DNA of 64,000 bases from Marinibaculum pumilum (GTDB lineage Bacteria > Pseudomonadota > Alphaproteobacteria > Ferrovibrionales > Ferrovibrionaceae). A model generated the notes under the pieces. It saw nothing but the letters and a program-made list of their open reading frames with translations. It was not told the origin of the DNA and searched no databases. The position numbers were made by a program, and so were the translations under genes. The DNA is taken from NCBI RefSeq assembly GCF_042646425.1, contig NZ_JBHRTR010000005.1, positions 124,001 to 188,000 on the forward strand. The letters are read 5' to 3'. Shown here in pieces: positions 55,273 through 63,643 of the stretch (position 1 is the stretch's first letter; each line of letters starts with the position of its first letter).

Positions 55273-56048
55273 AGCTTGATTCGACCGTATCCGCCGTGAT
55301 CACCGGCGGCGCATCGGGCCTGGGTGCGGCGACCGCCCGGAAGCTGGCGGAATTTGGCGTGAAGGTGGCGCTGTTCGACCTGAACGACGAGAAGGGCGAG
55401 GCGCTGGCGAAGGAACTGGGCGGCGTCTTCGCCCATGTCGACGTCACCAAGGAGGACGATGTCGATGCCGGCTTCGCCAAGGCGCGCGCCGCAATCGGCC
55501 AGGAGCGGATCCTGATCAACTGCGCCGGCACCGGCGAGGCGATCAAGACCGCCTCGCGCGACAAGAAGAGCGGCGAGATCAGGCATTTCCCGCTCGACCG
55601 TTTCGACCGGATCATCCAGATCAACCTGGTCGGCACCTTCCGCTGCATCGCCAAGTCGGCGGCGGGGATGATGACCCTGGACCCGGTGGACGGCGAGCGC
55701 GGCGCGATGGTGAACACCGCCTCGGTGGCGGCAGAGGACGGCCAGGTCGGCCAGGCCTCCTATTCCGCATCGAAGGGCGGCATCATCGGCATGACCCTGC
55801 CGATCGCCCGCGACCTGGCCGCCGAGCTGATCCGGGTGAACACCATCCTGCCCGGCATCTTCGACACGCCGCTGCTGCAGGGCGCGCCGGACAATGTGAA
55901 GCGGGCGCTGGCCGCACAGGTGCCGAACCCGGCACGGCTGGGCGCTCCGGAGGAATATGCCTCGCTGGCGGTCGAGATGTGCCGCAACGGCTATTTCAAT
56001 GGCGAGGATGTCCGCCTGGACGGCGCCATCCGCATGGCGCCGCGCTGA
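55269..56048 (+). CDS. Short-chain dehydrogenase/reductase, HSD10 / 3-hydroxyacyl-CoA dehydrogenase type
   Basis: 259 residues from ATG at 55269. NAD-binding TGGASGLGAATARKL at 12-26, active-site Tyr-Lys in SYSASKGGIIGM, catalytic Ser in the VNTASVAAEDG segment, and the C-terminal PEEYASLAVEMCRNGYFNGEDVRLDGA. The insertion after the Rossmann start and the SVAAEDGQVGQASYSASKGG region resemble mitochondrial HSD10 (3-hydroxy-2-methylbutyryl-CoA dehydrogenase), which oxidises hydroxyacyl-CoAs in isoleucine breakdown. The SDR call is secure; the substrate is inferred. Starts inside the tetR stop and precedes a thiolase by 54 bases. Confidence 0.9.
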   Translation: MKLDSTVSAVITGGASGLGAATARKLAEFGVKVALFDLNDEKGEALAKELGGVFAHVDVTKEDDVDAGFAKARAAIGQERILINCAGTGEAIKTASRDKKSGEIRHFPLDRFDRIIQINLVGTFRCIAKSAAGMMTLDPVDGERGAMVNTASVAAEDGQVGQASYSASKGGIIGMTLPIARDLAAELIRVNTILPGIFDTPLLQGAPDNVKRALAAQVPNPARLGAPEEYASLAVEMCRNGYFNGEDVRLDGAIRMAPR

Positions 56049-56102
56049 CTTCCCGCCGAACCCCGAACTCTGAGACAAGACACGCGATCAAGGAGACGTC
56101 CA

Positions 56103-57344
56103 ATGCCTGAGGCATATATCATCGACGCCTGCCGCACCCCCCGCGGCATCGGCAAGGTGGGCAAGGGTGCCCTCGCCCATCTGCACCCGCAGCATCTCGG
56201 CGCCACCGTCCTGAAGGCGCTGGCGGAGCGCAACGACCTCAACACGGCCGAGGTCGACGACGTGATCTGGGGCACCTCCACCCAGCGCGGCGCGCAGGGC
56301 TGCGACCTGGGCCGCATGGCGGCGCTGGACGCCGGCTATGACATCAAGGCGTCCGGCGTGACCCTGGACCGCTTCTGCGGCTCGGGCATCACCTCGGTGA
56401 ACCTGGCCGCGGCCCAGGTGATGTCGGGCATGGAGGACCTGGTGATCGCCGGCGGCACGGAGATGATGAGCTACACCGCCGCCACCGCCGATCCGAACAC
56501 GCCGCCGATGCTGGATGCCGGCAACCTGCACCTGCGCAAGCTGCACCCGCAGACCCAGCAAGGTGTCTGCGCCGATGCCATCGCCACGATGGAGGGCATC
56601 GACCGGCGTGCGGTGGACGAGCTGGCGCTGGTCTCCCAGCAGCGGGCGGCGCAGGCGATCAAGGAGAACCGCTTCGCCAAGTCCCTGGTCACCGTCTACA
56701 ACGAGGATGGCAGCGTCGCCCTGGACCATGAGGAGTTCCCGCGGCCCGAGACGACGATGGAAGGCCTGTCGCAGCTGAAGACCGTGTTCGACAAGTGGGC
56801 CTCGATCCCGGTCGACGACAGCGGCGCCACCTATGGCGACATGATCTACCGCAAGTACAGCGACCTGGGGCCGATGAACCATGTCCACCATGCCGGCAAT
56901 TCCTCCGGCGTGGTCGACGGCGCCGCCGCCCTGCTGCTGGCCTCGAAGGACTATGCGGCGAAGAACGGCCTGAAGCCGCGGGCGCGCATCGTGGCGACCG
57001 CGAATATGGGCGACTGCCCGACCCTGATGCTGAACGCGCCCGTGCCGGCGGCGGAGAAAGCGCTGGCGAAGGCCGGCCTGACCAAGGACGATATCGACCT
57101 GTGGGAGATCAACGAGGCCTTCGCCGTGGTGGCGGAGCGCTTCATCCGCAAGCTCGGCCTCGACCGCGAAAAGGTCAACGTGAATGGCGGCGCGATGGCG
57201 CTGGGCCATCCGATCGGCGCCACCGGCTCGATCCTGATCGGCACCGTGCTGGACGAGCTGGAGCGGCGCGACCTGAAGCGCGGCCTGGTCACCATGTGCG
57301 CCGGCGGCGGCATGGCGCCGGCGATCATCATCGAGCGGGTCTGA
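56103..57344 (+). CDS. Acetyl-CoA C-acyltransferase (thiolase II family)
   Basis: 413 residues. The nucleophile Cys92 is in TLDRFCGSGITSVNLAAAQVM; the second catalytic set is NEAFAVVAERF, NVNGGAMALGHPIGATGS and the final CAGGGMAPAIIIERV. It thiolytically cleaves 3-oxoacyl-CoA or condenses acetyl-CoA. As third gene after tetR and the SDR, it completes a hydroxyacyl-CoA oxidation and cleavage pair. A GC-rich hairpin terminator begins 15 bases after its stop. Confidence 0.95.
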   Translation: MPEAYIIDACRTPRGIGKVGKGALAHLHPQHLGATVLKALAERNDLNTAEVDDVIWGTSTQRGAQGCDLGRMAALDAGYDIKASGVTLDRFCGSGITSVNLAAAQVMSGMEDLVIAGGTEMMSYTAATADPNTPPMLDAGNLHLRKLHPQTQQGVCADAIATMEGIDRRAVDELALVSQQRAAQAIKENRFAKSLVTVYNEDGSVALDHEEFPRPETTMEGLSQLKTVFDKWASIPVDDSGATYGDMIYRKYSDLGPMNHVHHAGNSSGVVDGAAALLLASKDYAAKNGLKPRARIVATANMGDCPTLMLNAPVPAAEKALAKAGLTKDDIDLWEINEAFAVVAERFIRKLGLDREKVNVNGGAMALGHPIGATGSILIGTVLDELERRDLKRGLVTMCAGGGMAPAIIIERV

Positions 57345-57358
57345 CCTGCAGATGCGAC

Positions 57359-57398
57359 CGGGGGCGCGGCTTTGACCGCGCCCCCGTCATTCTTTCCA
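57359..57398. terminator. Rho-independent terminator between convergent genes
   Basis: An 11-base perfect GC stem (57359-57369 with 57376-57386) and a 6-base loop CTTTGA, followed on the plus strand by a T/C-rich stretch ending CTTTCC. It lies between the thiolase stop (57344) and the end of the convergent NicX-like gene (57416), so it could serve both. Confidence 0.65.
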
Positions 57399-57415
57399 GG
57401 CTCTCCTGCCCGGGT

Positions 57416-58453
57416 TCAGGCGGCGGGCTTCATCTCCGCCGGCACGACCTCGCCATCCTCGACGATCAGCCTGTCGTCGAGCCAGAGGGTGCAGTTGCGC
57501 ATCGGCAGGTCCAGGTGGCAGGGCGTGTCGTTGTCGCCGCCGAACTCCGTGTCCGGCCCCATCGAGAACAGCACATTGCCGTAATGGGCGCGGCCGTCCA
57601 TGCCGATGCCCGGCAGGTCGGGGTCCCAGACGCAGGCATCGTTCAGCCCCCAGCCGATATGCGACAGGGCATAGGCCCTGGGATCGTCATAGCCCTCGAT
57701 GAAGGCGCGCAGCTCGGCCGCCTCCCGGCCGCCGTTGATCTCCCGCACCCAGCCGTCGCGGATCACGAACTCCACCGGCTCCGTCAGCGCCCTTTTCTGT
57801 GGGAACAGCAGGTCGCCGCGGTCCATCACCACCCTGCCCTCCACGCCGCCATCCGCTGCCAGGGTGGCCAGGAAGCCGCCGGGCCAATGGTCCCAGCGGC
57901 CGGGCGTCACGGTATAGCCGTACTCCGTCAGGATCGATTTGCCTGCCAGGCGGTAGGTGACGTCGGTGCCGGCCCGGTTGACGAAACGCAGGCTGGAGGC
58001 GTCGGCCAGCAGCCGCTCGCCGGCTTCCACCCGGGCGCGCAGCGCTTTCGTCGGGAACAGGCGTTGCAGGACCTCTACCGGTTCCACCACCATCAGGATC
58101 CGGCTGCCGGCCTTCTGCATCTCGATCTGCTCGCGGCTGAACAGCAGCAGCATATGATCGATCACCATGTCGGCATCCTTGCAGGCCTGCATGGCGGCGG
58201 GATGCTGCGACAGCGGGTTCTGGCCGATATTGGCGATCCGCTGGCTGGCATCCATCGCCGTGTCCGACGGCACGTTGACGTCGACCGCCTCCGCCCCCAG
58301 GGCGCGGACCGCCGCCAGCGAGGCTTCGGCATAGTCGCGCAGCTGCCCGCCCTCCGACAGGACCGCGACGGTCTGGCCGGGGCCGATCTCGCACAGGCGG
58401 TAGTTGTCTGTGAACAGCTTCACCAGGCCGGCATGATCCGTCACGGGTTCCAT
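57416..58453 (-). CDS. NicX-like M29-fold protein (putative 2,5-dihydroxypyridine 5,6-dioxygenase)
   Basis: 345 residues. The sequence follows NicX of nicotinic-acid degradation: TEYGYTVTPGRWDHWPGGF, YALSHIGWGLND, MDGRAHYGNVLFSMGPDTEFGG and TPCHLDLPMRNC. His265, His313 and Asp315 correspond to the iron-binding His265, His318 and Asp320 reported for Pseudomonas putida NicX. That enzyme, related in fold to M29 aminopeptidases, opens 2,5-dihydroxypyridine to N-formylmaleamic acid. The rest of the nic pathway is absent here, so the substrate could be another aromatic or N-heterocycle. It stands alone on the minus strand. Confidence 0.8.
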   Translation of the reverse strand: MEPVTDHAGLVKLFTDNYRLCEIGPGQTVAVLSEGGQLRDYAEASLAAVRALGAEAVDVNVPSDTAMDASQRIANIGQNPLSQHPAAMQACKDADMVIDHMLLLFSREQIEMQKAGSRILMVVEPVEVLQRLFPTKALRARVEAGERLLADASSLRFVNRAGTDVTYRLAGKSILTEYGYTVTPGRWDHWPGGFLATLAADGGVEGRVVMDRGDLLFPQKRALTEPVEFVIRDGWVREINGGREAAELRAFIEGYDDPRAYALSHIGWGLNDACVWDPDLPGIGMDGRAHYGNVLFSMGPDTEFGGDNDTPCHLDLPMRNCTLWLDDRLIVEDGEVVPAEMKPAA

Positions 58454-58680
58454 TCTGCTCCTCCCCTACCGGTTTCGGCGGCCGTACCTGCGGGGTGCCG
58501 CCAGCAGTGCGGAATTCGAGCATGGCCCGCGCGGCGGCGGCAAGGCGCCGGTCTTGGACGGGTGCGCACGAAAGCCGGTCCCTGTCCGGGGCGGAACGCC
58601 CGGCCCCCGCCAGCCGTTGTCGCGACAGGACGCCCGGTGCAGTCTGCCGGGCCGCGTCATCCAGTCTGGAGGTTTCCACC

Positions 58681-59262
58681 ATGTTCGATCGGACCCGTCG
58701 TGCCGCAGCGACCCCTTCCACGGGGATTGCCGCCATGGCCATCAGCGTCATGACCTTGAGCGCCGTGGCAGGGATGCCGTCCGTCGCCGGCGCCCAGGAC
58801 ATGCAGAAGCCCGCCACCGCCAACATGGTCAACCGTGAGGGCGACCTGGTTGCAAAGGTGAGCCTCACGCCCATGGCACAGGGCACCCGGGTGGTGCTGT
58901 CCGCCAATGCCCTGCCGCCCGGCGTCCATGCCTTCCACATCCACCAGACCGGGAGCTGCGACCCCGGCACCGGGTTCAAGTCGGCCGGCGGCCACTTCAA
59001 TCCCACCGGTACCGAACATGGCTGGGACAATCCCAAGGGCCATCACGCCGGCGACCTGCCGAACGTGCATGTCGGCGAGAACGGCGTCGTCGCCGTCGAG
59101 TTCTTTGCCACCGGCCTGACCCTCGACGGCGGCGAAGGGGGCCTTTTCGATGACGACGGTGCGGCCGTGGTGATGCATCAGGGTGCCGACGACTATGCCA
59201 CCGATCCTGCGGGCGCCGCCGGCGAGCGGATCGCCTGCGGTGTGATCAATCAGGGCGGCTGA
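58681..59262 (+). CDS. sodC: Periplasmic Cu/Zn superoxide dismutase
   Basis: 193 residues from ATG at 58681 with GGAGG 11 bases ahead. A signal peptide (about 1-40, MAISVMTLSAVAGMPSVAGA with an AGA-Q cleavage type) indicates export. Copper/zinc ligands are all present: His pair in FHIHQTG, then GGHFNPTG, TEHGW, KGHHAGDLPNVHV and VVMHQGADDYATD; the disulphide Cys pair is SCDPG and RIACGVI. It converts superoxide to peroxide in the periplasm. Downstream: a small hairpin and a 14-C run. Confidence 0.95.
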   Translation: MFDRTRRAAATPSTGIAAMAISVMTLSAVAGMPSVAGAQDMQKPATANMVNREGDLVAKVSLTPMAQGTRVVLSANALPPGVHAFHIHQTGSCDPGTGFKSAGGHFNPTGTEHGWDNPKGHHAGDLPNVHVGENGVVAVEFFATGLTLDGGEGGLFDDDGAAVVMHQGADDYATDPAGAAGERIACGVINQGG

Positions 59263-59264
59263 TC

Positions 59265-59282
59265 GGCCCGAACCATCGGGCC
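59265..59282 (+). terminator. Short hairpin just after sodC
   Basis: A 7-base stem GGCCCGA / TCGGGCC with loop ACCA, beginning 3 bases after the sodC stop. No T run follows, so it is only a weak terminator candidate. Confidence 0.35.
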
Positions 59283-59325
59283 CGGGGGGAAGCCCTTTGC
59301 GGCAGGGCCGCCTTTGCGCTAGCTT

Positions 59326-59339
59326 CCCCCCCCCCCCCC
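59326..59339 (+). repeat. Homopolymer of 14 C residues
   Basis: An unbroken run of 14 C (59326-59339), 42 bases upstream of the small membrane-protein ATG and 64 after sodC. The longest such run in the window. It could be a slippage (phase-variable) site or a sequencing artefact. Confidence 0.9.
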
Positions 59340-59381
59340 GCCCGCTTCTGCCGGGCATGCGGAACACGGAACGGGCGTGCC

Positions 59382-59501
59382 ATGAGCTACTTGCTGCCGA
59401 TACTGGTGAACATCGCGATCCTGGGCGTTGTCTGGTTCGCCGGCACCGACTGGATCCGCCGCACGGGCTTCAAGCCGTCGCATCACGGCCATCATCACTG
59501 A
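59382..59501 (+). CDS. Small membrane protein with His-rich tail, 39 residues
   Basis: ATG at 59382 opens a 39-codon frame to TGA at 59499. The protein has a single predicted transmembrane helix (about 3-20, LLPILVNIAILGVVWFAG), a positively charged segment (WIRRTGFK) and a His-rich end (HHGHHH). This is the standard shape of a real microprotein (N-out or N-in anchor with a cationic tail). It lies in a 293-base gap between sodC and the ELM1-family gene. No strong ribosome site is visible, so expression is not proven; metal binding by the tail is a guess. Confidence 0.6.
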   Translation: MSYLLPILVNIAILGVVWFAGTDWIRRTGFKPSHHGHHH

Positions 59502-59555
59502 CCCTGTCGCCGAACCGTGGCCGCGCCCGCCAATCGACGTTGCGGGCGGTCGCAA

Positions 59556-60596
59556 TCAGGTAGCGGCGGCGCCCTCGGGAAGGTGCAGCCGCCGTGTGAC
59601 GGCCGCTGCGATTTCCGCCGTGTCGTTCAGCGGCGTCACGCGCTGCGGCAGTTCGCCGGGAGCGGTGGTCCATGAGCGCCCGCCTTCCCACCAGCTGATG
59701 GCACCGGCCGCGCGGAAGCTGTCGTAGAAGGCAGCGAACCGGTGCGGGACGCCGCGCGCCGGCCGCTTCAGCGGCGGCAGAGCGACATGGACGGGCGCGC
59801 CCGTGGCGCAGGCCTCCGAGATCATCGAGGTGGAATCGCCGGTGACCAGGATGGCATCCGCCAGCGCCAGGTAGGCGAGATAGGGGTTTTCGCCCTCCCC
59901 TTCCCAATAGTCGTGCGGGACATCCACCAGCGCGTCGCGCAATGCCGCGCGGGCATCGGCTGGCGTGCGCCGCGATATCGTCGCGAGCACGCTGCCGCCG
60001 CTTTGCCGCATGACGGTCGCGGCCTCGCCGCCCAGCTGCCGCAGCCAGTCTGGCGGACTGGCGAAATAGCGGTTCGAGCCGCCCGTCAGGAGCGCGAGGC
60101 GGGGCCGCGGCAGCCTTCCGATCGCGCCCTCGAACCGGTCCGCCGCACTGGCCAGCAACTGCGGCGTGACACGATGCAGGGCGCCGCGGCTGACAAGGAC
60201 GTTGTCGCCGCGCAGGTGGTCATGCTGCGGCACGACCACCAGATCGAAGGCGGCCGGGTCGACGAGCGGGTCCTGGATGTGCACCGTCCGCACCCGGCCA
60301 CCCGAGGCGCGCCGCACGGCCATCGACAGCAGGGCCGCCTTGCGACCGCAGCTGATCAGAAGGTCGGGCCAGGGCGGTGTTAGGCTATCGCCTTCTGCCG
60401 CGGCGAGATGCGCCCATAGGCGCCGGTTGGGCAGCCAGCGCCAAGGCAGCCGCAAGCCGCAGGTCTTTTCCACAACCTGTGGACAAGTGAGAGCGGCCGC
60501 CAGGCCGCGCACCTGGCTCTGCATGCCGGCGGCGCCCTGGGTCAGAGTCCAAATCACAAAATTTTCAGCGATATCAATAGGACATGCGGATTTCAT
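59556..60596 (-). CDS. ELM1-family protein (mitochondrial fission ELM1 homologue, DUF1022)
   Basis: 346 residues. N-terminal segment IWTLTQGAAGMQSQVRGLAAAL, central LLISCGRKAALLSMAVRRA and VVVPQHDHLRGDNVLVSRGALHRV, and C-terminal VTGDSTSMISEACATGAPV match the family, which folds like a GT-B glycosyltransferase. The plant ELM1 acts in mitochondrial fission; the bacterial role is unknown, but a sugar-nucleotide-dependent glycosyl transfer has been suggested by fold. The 5' end (first ~20 codons) is noticeably AT-rich and borders the low-GC islet upstream. Confidence 0.86.
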   Translation of the reverse strand: MKSACPIDIAENFVIWTLTQGAAGMQSQVRGLAAALTCPQVVEKTCGLRLPWRWLPNRRLWAHLAAAEGDSLTPPWPDLLISCGRKAALLSMAVRRASGGRVRTVHIQDPLVDPAAFDLVVVPQHDHLRGDNVLVSRGALHRVTPQLLASAADRFEGAIGRLPRPRLALLTGGSNRYFASPPDWLRQLGGEAATVMRQSGGSVLATISRRTPADARAALRDALVDVPHDYWEGEGENPYLAYLALADAILVTGDSTSMISEACATGAPVHVALPPLKRPARGVPHRFAAFYDSFRAAGAISWWEGGRSWTTAPGELPQRVTPLNDTAEIAAAVTRRLHLPEGAAAT

Positions 60597-60673
60597 GAAC
60601 CGCTACATAAACCAAGTGTCCTAAGTCTTCAGCCATCATGCCGCCGGCGTTCTCCGCAGCTCAGGGCAGTGTT

Positions 60674-62854
60674 TCAATTATTGGAATCCTTCAAAACACT
60701 CAGCTGCCACCGCAATTCCGTGATTTGGCGAGCGGCAACCATCACCGCTTTCATGAGGGGTGACAGATTCTCGGGGTCAACGCCGTCGAACGGATTGATG
60801 CTCGGCGGACAGAGAGGCGCTCGATAATTTGTGCCCCCGAAGCGGAACTCGATATCGAAATCGAAATCCCGGCACAGTAACACTTCAATGATCTGCCTTG
60901 GTCCTTCGCCTTCGGATGGGGCCCTGTGGAGAAGGTCAGTCGAATCGAACAGCAGCCAGCGACCGCTCGGGCCTGAGATACGCACATGCTCGCCTTGCCT
61001 GTCGATCAACTCGGATCCACGAACGGCAACCTCATCTTTGGATAGATATATCAAGAGTTTGATGAGGGACTGGGGAAGTCTGTCGCTGTGCCAGTCCTGA
61101 GGGCCGCCTTCGAATGTGACGTCGGTTTCATAGCAGCGAATGTTGGTAACGCGCCACGCAGACTGGATCTGTTCGCTGATGAGAGGTTTCAATTCCTTAA
61201 GGAACTCAACGATCGTTTCTCTTTGGGATTCGGTCGGGGCAACATAGCGGACATGCTCGGTCAGCGCCGCCAGCTCGGACGGGGTGAGGCGTTCATGGAT
61301 GCCGTCCGCCCGGAAATCCGAGATCGCCGTCCGGTAGAATTCCCCGCGGAAGATTTCTTCCATCTCGCTAACATATCGATCGGGCGTCTGCCCACTTACG
61401 AAGCCGTGTTTGGAGAAATCCGATTCCGGCATGTTCGCCCAGGATTGTCTCACCGCTAAATCATGATATGCCCAGAGAACGGCATGGAGCTGATGCAGTC
61501 CAGGCTGGTACCGTCTGGGTTTGACGTCCGCGACATCCGCGGGAAACCACGCAGATCTGTTGGTGCCTGGAACTACGTCCCAATACCGATCTGTCTGTGC
61601 TGGCTCAACAACACTGCGCTCAGTGTGGGCTGACCCGTTCGGCACGCCCTCAAGATATATGCTCAGATGAGCATATTTGCCGATATCGGGGATCGCCTCA
61701 TGCCTCTGGACGGCAGTCTCGTCCGACAAGCGGCTTGGTGTCAGGCCATGCCGTTCGAGGAGTTGGCAGAGTTCGTCGGCACTCCAGGCGTTTCTGTGAT
61801 TGAAATGGGCATCAGGTGCTTCCGAAAGCGCTCTCTCGCACAGCCAGGCGGCGATCTCGTGGGGTGTGCTAGTGCGGGTCCGCTCCCAGACTTCGTCTGC
61901 GGCAACTCGAGGCGGGCCGTTATAGGCGCCCAGTTTGATCGCGTTGCCGACGGTGCCGCCGGCTGCTTCGGTCCAGGCTTGGTTCCAGTAGCCGCAGAGC
62001 AGATAGACGAAGCGATTCTCCAGTGTGTCGGCAATCTGCCGCGTGTCCCAACTCCACACGACGTCTGAGAAAAACCAGGCAGGATCCTGGAAATAGTCTG
62101 CCTTCTTCTGCTGCAGGTTGTGAATGATCGAATCGAAGTCTGGCAGTTTAAGGACGAACCGTCCGTCTGGCCGCAGGACCCTGCGAATCTCAGACAAGAC
62201 CCGCTCAACTGTCGGATCGTCGAGATGCTCCAGGCAGTGTGACGAATAGGCACAATCGACGCTGCCATCTGCAAAAGGAACGACAAACTCAGGCGACAGC
62301 TTCAATTGCAGACCGCCGCAGGGATGGCAAACCTCGTCGAGATTACACCAGAACGGGTGTACGAAGGACGAACCACCGCCAATGTTCAGGTACTTGGCAG
62401 GATAAAAGAAATTGACGACGACGGCGGCCGCTATGTAGCCGGGTGCTGCCGCTACTCCGTGCGCCGGTCTGACCGCTGCCAGCAGTTTTTCGATCAATGC
62501 AGCAGCTTCAGACGGATCAGGCGCAAGCACGATGGTCCGCACCATCTTTGCCAACTCGACCGGCCTGCCGTCGTTCAGGCGAGTGACGTCCGGACCAAAG
62601 ATTGCGAAAGGATCTCTGCCCGCCTTGACGACGGCTTTGATCCGGTCCGGCAGCCATGATGGGTCGGCGGCACCCAGCGCCATCAGGGCTGTCGCAGCTG
62701 TCGCCTGGATCAAGGGCGATGTCGATTCCCGGCCGATCTGAAGGACAGCCTCGGCAAGCCTTGGACGGTGTGCGTCCGCCAGGGCGGTCCACACACAACG
62801 ATGCACGTTGTCGTAGCGAAGGATTGCAGAGCCGGAAGCTTCAGCCCGATACAT
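60674..62854 (-). CDS. SAM methyltransferase fused to an Fe(II)/2-oxoglutarate-oxygenase-like C-terminus
   Basis: 726 residues from ATG at 62854 (GTG 62860 is an alternative). Residues 1-135 are helical with no recognised motif. About 150-300 form a class I methyltransferase: YLNIGGGSS at the SAM loop, then DCAYSSHCLEHLDD and a VLRPDGRFVLKLPDFDSII segment. Between about 430 and 560 lies an uncharacterised helical region. The end (about 565-680) has the double-stranded beta-helix pattern of 2-oxoglutarate oxygenases: HSD (His589, Asp591), His643 and Arg653 (PRQIIEVLL). GC content is far lower than in neighbours (45% and 58% in two 60-base lines counted). The natural substrate is unknown. Confidence 0.8.
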   Translation of the reverse strand: MYRAEASGSAILRYDNVHRCVWTALADAHRPRLAEAVLQIGRESTSPLIQATAATALMALGAADPSWLPDRIKAVVKAGRDPFAIFGPDVTRLNDGRPVELAKMVRTIVLAPDPSEAAALIEKLLAAVRPAHGVAAAPGYIAAAVVVNFFYPAKYLNIGGGSSFVHPFWCNLDEVCHPCGGLQLKLSPEFVVPFADGSVDCAYSSHCLEHLDDPTVERVLSEIRRVLRPDGRFVLKLPDFDSIIHNLQQKKADYFQDPAWFFSDVVWSWDTRQIADTLENRFVYLLCGYWNQAWTEAAGGTVGNAIKLGAYNGPPRVAADEVWERTRTSTPHEIAAWLCERALSEAPDAHFNHRNAWSADELCQLLERHGLTPSRLSDETAVQRHEAIPDIGKYAHLSIYLEGVPNGSAHTERSVVEPAQTDRYWDVVPGTNRSAWFPADVADVKPRRYQPGLHQLHAVLWAYHDLAVRQSWANMPESDFSKHGFVSGQTPDRYVSEMEEIFRGEFYRTAISDFRADGIHERLTPSELAALTEHVRYVAPTESQRETIVEFLKELKPLISEQIQSAWRVTNIRCYETDVTFEGGPQDWHSDRLPQSLIKLLIYLSKDEVAVRGSELIDRQGEHVRISGPSGRWLLFDSTDLLHRAPSEGEGPRQIIEVLLCRDFDFDIEFRFGGTNYRAPLCPPSINPFDGVDPENLSPLMKAVMVAARQITELRWQLSVLKDSNN

Positions 62855-62884
62855 TGTCACTATCTGTTTTCTAAAGTTGAGAGG

Positions 62885-63643
62885 TCAGATCTCGAGCATC
62901 ATGCCATCATAGGCGGGTTCTACACCTTCAGGCAGATCCTTGCACAGGGTGCGGTAGTCGAGATCCAGGTGCATGTTGGTCAGCACCGCCCGGCGCGGCC
63001 GCAGCCGCGCGATCCATTCCAGGGTCAGGTCCAGATGCGCATGGGTCGGATGCGGCTTGTAGCGCATCGCGTCGACGATCCAGACCTCGACCCCTTCCAG
63101 CGCCGCGAAGGCGGCATCGTCCAGCGCCACCACGTCGTTGCTGTAGGCGATCGGGCCGAAGCGCAGGCCGGTCGATGGGATGCTGCCATGGTCCTGCGCG
63201 AAGGGCCGGACATCGATATCGCCGATCCGGAACGGACCGTCGAAGATGTGCGGCTTCACGATCGGCGGATAGAAGCTGCCGGGCGGCGCCTCGAAGATAT
63301 AGTCGAAGCGCTGGCCCAGGATCCCGTAGGTGCGCGCGTCGAGCCAGCCGTCCAGCGGCGCCCGCTGCCGCAGGGCCAGGGCCCGGACATCGTCGATGCC
63401 ATGCGCCTGGTCGGCATGCTCGTGGGTCCAGATCACCCCGTCCAGGCGGGTGGTGCCGGCATCCAGCAGCTGTTCCCGCAGGTCCGGGCTGGTATCGACC
63501 AGGACATTGGTCGTGCCGCTCTCCACCAGGATCGAGCAGCGGCGCCGCCGGTTGCGCGGTTCCGCCGGGTCGCAGGCGCCCCAGTCATTGCCGATCCGCG
63601 GCACCCCGCCGGAGGTGCCGCAGCCCAGGATGCGGACTTTCAT
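62885..63643 (-). CDS. MBL-fold phosphodiesterase (PhnP / RNase Z-like)
   Basis: 252 residues. Metallo-beta-lactamase fold with the metal motif WTHEHADQAHGIDDVR, an N-terminal LGCGTSGGVPRIG, and HAHLDLTLEWI and LTNMHLDLDY for further ligands. It resembles the phosphoribosyl 1,2-cyclic phosphate phosphodiesterase group (PhnP) and RNase Z relatives; no phn genes are nearby, so the substrate is unproved. Start ATG at 63643 overlaps the tatD stop (ATGA), a widespread pairing of tatD with an MBL hydrolase in alphaproteobacteria. Confidence 0.9.
   Translation of the reverse strand: MKVRILGCGTSGGVPRIGNDWGACDPAEPRNRRRRCSILVESGTTNVLVDTSPDLREQLLDAGTTRLDGVIWTHEHADQAHGIDDVRALALRQRAPLDGWLDARTYGILGQRFDYIFEAPPGSFYPPIVKPHIFDGPFRIGDIDVRPFAQDHGSIPSTGLRFGPIAYSNDVVALDDAAFAALEGVEVWIVDAMRYKPHPTHAHLDLTLEWIARLRPRRAVLTNMHLDLDYRTLCKDLPEGVEPAYDGMMLEI

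Noticed and set aside
59297..59563. 88-codon plus-strand frame after sodC
   Set aside because: Begins before and reads through the C tract with a Pro-rich translation; the 39-residue frame in another register has a clear membrane-protein pattern and is preferred.
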